Positions 63,708 through 64,000 of a stretch of DNA of 64,000 bases are shown here, one piece after another (position 1 is the first letter of the stretch; every line of letters starts with the position of its first letter). Made by a program: the position numbers and the translations under genes. This DNA is from Paracerasibacillus soli (GTDB taxonomy: Bacteria; Bacillota; Bacilli; Bacillales; Amphibacillaceae): assembly GCF_034006335.1 (NCBI RefSeq), contig NZ_JAWDIQ010000001.1; one strand, 5' to 3'. A model generated the notes under the pieces. That model ran no database searches. It saw only the letters and a program-made list of their open reading frames with translations, and had not been told where the DNA came from.

Positions 63708-64000
63708 ATGGGTTCATGGATGATGCATGTTATTATTGCAAATAAAGTTGCGGGAAAATTACCGAATAGGGATAAAAAAGCTCTATTACTCGGTGGAATA
63801 GCACCGGACGCAGTGCATGGACAGTCGAAGGTGTTATCCATTTTTATGAGGGGGACCATGAAAATTACTCAAGAAATATTGCAGCAGAAACTTTTTATAA
63901 AAAGTACGGTACTTACAAGGATATCGATTATATTTTAGGCTACTACATACATCTCATTTCCGATGATCTGTGGTTAAAAGGATTCTATTTGCCTTGGTTG
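63708..64000 (+). CDS. Zinc-dependent phospholipase C-like protein (partial, one frame break)
   Basis: GGGGGAGAA precedes ATG 63708. The N-terminus MGSWMMHVIIANKVAG carries the His of the metal site and is followed by LLLGGIAPDAV. After a one-base loss near 63838 the sequence continues HFYEGDHENYSRNIAAETFY, then YILGYYIHLISDDLW, matching the zinc-dependent phospholipase C/S1-P1-like family with its His and Asp ligands. The gene runs off the window end, so length cannot be judged. Confidence 0.75.

Noticed and set aside
2893..63900. Programmed ribosomal frameshifting as an explanation of the many split genes
   Set aside because: The breaks are too numerous, lie at different places in unrelated families that are normally single-frame, and lack slippery heptamers with downstream structures.

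Overview
The window is AT-rich chromosomal DNA from a low-GC Gram-positive spore-former of the Bacillaceae. I would place it near Oceanobacillus or Virgibacillus. The evidence is a series of gene neighbourhoods known from Bacillus subtilis (yjcH-yjcG-yjcF, yfiB-yfiC, liaIH-FSR, yoaS-yozG-yoaT), AGGAGG-type ribosome-binding sites, frequent TTG and GTG starts, a SAM (S-box) riboswitch over methionine genes, and LysM/SleB-type wall hydrolases. I see no rRNA operon, prophage or CRISPR array. One tRNA (Val-GAC) is present.

Layout. 1-3.9 kb: the end of an unrecognised gene, two small hypotheticals, a DUF421 membrane protein and the yjcHGF cluster. 3.9-9.8 kb: a heterodimeric ABC exporter (yfiB/yfiC) and a large-subunit catalase. 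9.9-11.3 kb: an IS3-type remnant, a protein with a free-standing DnaA domain I, tRNA-Val and a tiny lysine-rich protein. 11.6-15.6 kb: the Lia cell-envelope stress operon (liaI-liaH-hairpin-liaF-liaS-liaR, no liaG), followed by a decayed luciferase-like monooxygenase. 15.9-23.2 kb: a formate/nitrite transporter, a second large catalase, a LysR regulator, a CPVC redox protein, a Nudix hydrolase, a Gfo/Idh oxidoreductase and an Fe-S repair protein (RIC) behind an Fnr-like site. 23.3-29.1 kb: a TetR/MMPL pair with a clear operator, HMG-CoA synthase, an OsmC protein and an RNase H-like protein. 29.3-38 kb: a zinc-binding lipoprotein with two Zur boxes, a LysM-SleB hydrolase, DUF4256, the yoaS-yozG-yoaT set, a HAD hydrolase and a histidine phosphatase, 2,3-butanediol dehydrogenase and a YitT protein. 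38.4-49.9 kb: a Qnr-like pentapeptide protein, an NSS transporter, a MarR-MFS pair, an unusual pyruvate-kinase-like enzyme, AbrB-family and MFS transporters, and a metallophosphoesterase. 50.1-54.3 kb: an S-box-controlled metY-metX-hom operon. 54.6-64 kb: a chemotaxis receptor, YjiH, a small AAA ATPase, 3-hydroxyacyl-CoA dehydrogenase, a DMT transporter, ArsB, Nudix and ASCH proteins, and a phospholipase-C-like gene cut by the window end.

Two features run through the whole window. First, about 30 single-base frame breaks interrupt otherwise intact, conserved genes, mostly in short homopolymers and mostly as a missing base. This looks like sequencing or assembly error rather than gene decay, so I annotate those genes at full length and give the break positions. 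Three loci (IS3 orfA, the luciferase-like gene and a VOC gene) carry stops or internal deletions as well and are true remnants. Second, an imperfect palindromic repeat of about 115-130 bases, with several shortened relatives, sits directly behind stop codons and looks like a mobile or recruited terminator.

The most unusual items are two catalases that both lack the distal active-site asparagine, a small protein built around DnaA domain I, a MetY fused to a CoA-binding-type domain, a pyruvate-kinase-like protein with altered active-site motifs, and the terminator-repeat family.
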